In this document: positions 62,411-64,000 of the stretch, piece by piece
Position numbering within the stretch: position 1 is the stretch's first letter
Layout of the letters: every line of letters starts with the position of its first letter
Assembly (NCBI GenBank): GCA_009823395.1
Contig: CM020509.1
Span: 19,878,501-19,942,500 of the forward strand
Direction of reading: 5' to 3'
DNA: 64,000 nt
Source of the DNA: Thamnaconus septentrionalis
Lineage: Eukaryota > Chordata > Actinopteri > Tetraodontiformes > Monacanthidae
Position numbers and translations under genes: made by a program
Notes under the pieces: model-generated
Database searches by the model: none
Told to the model about the DNA's origin: nothing
The model's input: the letters and a program-made list of their open reading frames with translations, nothing else

Positions 62411-63419
62411 TGGCCTGCGAGGATCAGTGAAGGCAGCGGGGATTATCGGGAGTCCTTTTTGGTTTGGCTCTAACGTAAATGTAACGTAATAACGTAATGA
62501 GAAATGTGTTTTTCCGCGTGAAACAACCCTGAGCGTGACAGTTTCCTATCACAGCTGCAGGGGCGGTTCTAGACTGCTCTGATTTGGGGGACACGCTCTT
62601 TAAAATGAGTCTTATTTTTAGCTATAGCACGCACCGTTTACTCTAGTTTTTCTTTTAAATAATTATATAATAATTTATGACGTTCAAAGGACATAGGTAG
62701 AGGTTTTTAATTGAACTCAGCTGGTAGAGCACCATCTTTCCCTCCCTCTCCTGAGCTTGCCAGTGAGCTATGATGGCCTATGGCATTCATTTTTCCTTGC
62801 TTTGTAGCAAATAAATGTAAATAAAATGTATTATTATTGTTTTTTATTATTATTACTATTTGTTCATTTGTTTTGTTACTTTTTTATATATCTTTTACTC
62901 ACACGTTTTAAATGACACATTCACTCATTCACTCATTCATTCATTCAATCTCACATGGCCTCAGTAACGGAGAGGACTGTGAAGTAGTGACTGCTATGAA
63001 CTCACGCCTTCCTTCCAGAGAGGAAAAATGTCCTGTTGATCGTGGCTGATGATTTGCGGACGTCGCTGGGCTGCTATGATGACCCGACGGTCAGATCTCC
63101 GAACATCGACCAGCTGGCGTCCAGAGGCAAAGTTTTCCTCCATGCGTACGCGCAGGTCTGTGATAGTTTGTTTGAATCGGCCGCCAGTCCCTCTGACCCC
63201 TCCCCTCCCCTAAACTCCTCCCGACCCCACCCTTCCCTCAGCAAGCCGTGTGCGCTCCCAGTCGCACGTCCATGTTGACGAGCCGCCGGCCCGACACCAC
63301 CAGGGTCTACGACTTCCACTCCTACTGGAGGGTCCAGTCGGGGAACTACACCACCATGCCGCAGTACTTCAAGTCCAACGGCTACTACAGCATGTCTGTG
63401 GGGAAGGTCTTCCATCCAG
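61787..63419 (+). CDS. ids: iduronate 2-sulfatase, 5' part (exons 1-3; gene runs off the window)
   Basis: Exons 61787-61862, 63019-63155, 63242-63419, all in phase; exon 3 ends in phase 1 at a GT donor and the rest lies beyond the window. The enzyme is lysosomal and removes 2-O-sulfate from iduronate in dermatan and heparan sulfate. Residues 1-22 form a signal peptide ([20 protein letters not shown]). [11 protein letters not shown] carries the two calcium-binding Asp residues (36, 37). CAPSR at 75-79 is the sulfatase signature whose Cys becomes formylglycine. [21 protein letters not shown] and MSVGKVFHP match the human family member closely. The first intron is 1156 bp and the second only 86 bp. 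Confidence 0.93.
62384..62410. repeat. (GTCT)n microsatellite in ids intron 1
   Basis: About six GTCT units. Confidence 0.8.
62700..62850. mobile_element. fragment of the MITE-like family in ids intron 1
   Basis: CACCATCTTTCCCTCCCTCT, a CTGAGCTTGCCAGTGAGCTA block, then TAGCAAATAAATGTAAATAA and an ATT run. This is the opposite orientation of 58650-58800. Confidence 0.65.
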
Positions 63420-63499
63420 GTTGGTGATGCAACTCTCTCAACTTGGTAAATAGTCTTGTATTGTTTTGTGTTGTACAGGTAGGATTTTTGGACAGAGGA

Positions 63500-64000
63500 G
63501 CAAAATTAGGAAGTGAGACTTCCTGATATTATGCCAATTTTCAATACCGTGGTTTCAATACCAGAACGGTACTTCTTTTTCTTTTTTCTTTTTTGACGCC
63601 AGATGTTTTAAAACCAATTTGAACAACAACAAAGATACATTGTTGCCATTACTGCAGAAAACTGTAATTTTTTTCATTTTTTTCATTCTTATTCAAATCA
63701 GGATTTCTTTCAAATCCAGTTTGTTTTTCCCATCCGGTGACACAAATGTTGCATTTTGCTTTTATTCTCATCCACTTTAATGATCTGGAGCCACTTCAGA
63801 ATCTTTGGCTCGTCACTAATTTTCATTCCAACGTAACCAAAGTTGGCAAGGTCTCTTTTGGCCAACGTCTCTATAGTGTGAAAGAAAGCCAATCAGCAGC
63901 CACTTCAGATCTTAACATGTGGATATCAAATGACTATTAGCCTGCGGACAAACAAGCCTGATTTGCTTTCTTGGATATGTTGGAGTTGGAATTTGCCACC
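63500..64000 (+). mobile_element. uninterrupted copy of the repeat at 52690-53399, cut by the window end
   Basis: Lies in ids intron 3. It runs from about TTCAATACC through AAAGCCAATCAGCAGCCACT to GATTTGCTTTCTTGG without the nested insertion. Confidence 0.65.

Overview
This window is vertebrate nuclear DNA, most likely from a ray-finned (teleost) fish. Genes are split into many short exons with GT..AG introns. The DNA is full of CA/GT, CT, TTC, ATT and GGA microsatellites, and it carries short interspersed repeats of teleost type. There are no operons, prokaryotic signals or CRISPR arrays. All five recognised genes lie on the + strand. Every identification rests on reading translated exons by eye and on remembered family sequences; no database search was run.

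Layout: (1) 712-9659, lonrf3, a 12-exon gene for a RING/TPR/RING/LON ubiquitin ligase, complete at 735 codons. (2) 9660-15375, intergenic. (3) 15376-17805 and 19465-21389, two tandem head-to-tail dcps genes (scavenger mRNA decapping enzyme) with identical exon 2-6 lengths. The downstream copy keeps the expected active-site residues; the upstream copy has changes in the HIT motif and cap pocket. (4) 21390-33827, a 12.4 kb repeat-rich interval holding a perfect (TTC)38 tract, a candidate orphan first exon with a TATA box, a CpG-rich stretch and a long imperfect inverted repeat (32383-32819) whose two arms stay open in the same frame. (5) 33828-60095, a large gene of the CRACD/KIAA1211-KIAA1210 family (capping-protein/actin regulators) with a 10.5 kb first intron, a Glu-rich middle and an apparent frameshift in a coding (AGG)n tract. 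(6) 61787 to beyond 63419, the first three exons of ids (iduronate 2-sulfatase), cut by the window edge.

In human, LONRF3 and KIAA1210 are neighbours at Xq24 and IDS is at Xq28, so the block looks orthologous to part of human Xq. This is the main reason for preferring KIAA1210 over its paralogues for gene 5. DCPS lies elsewhere in human (11q24), so the dcps pair is either a lineage-specific insertion or an ancient fish arrangement. The genes do not form one pathway: they cover ubiquitin ligation, cap turnover, actin regulation and lysosomal glycosaminoglycan breakdown.
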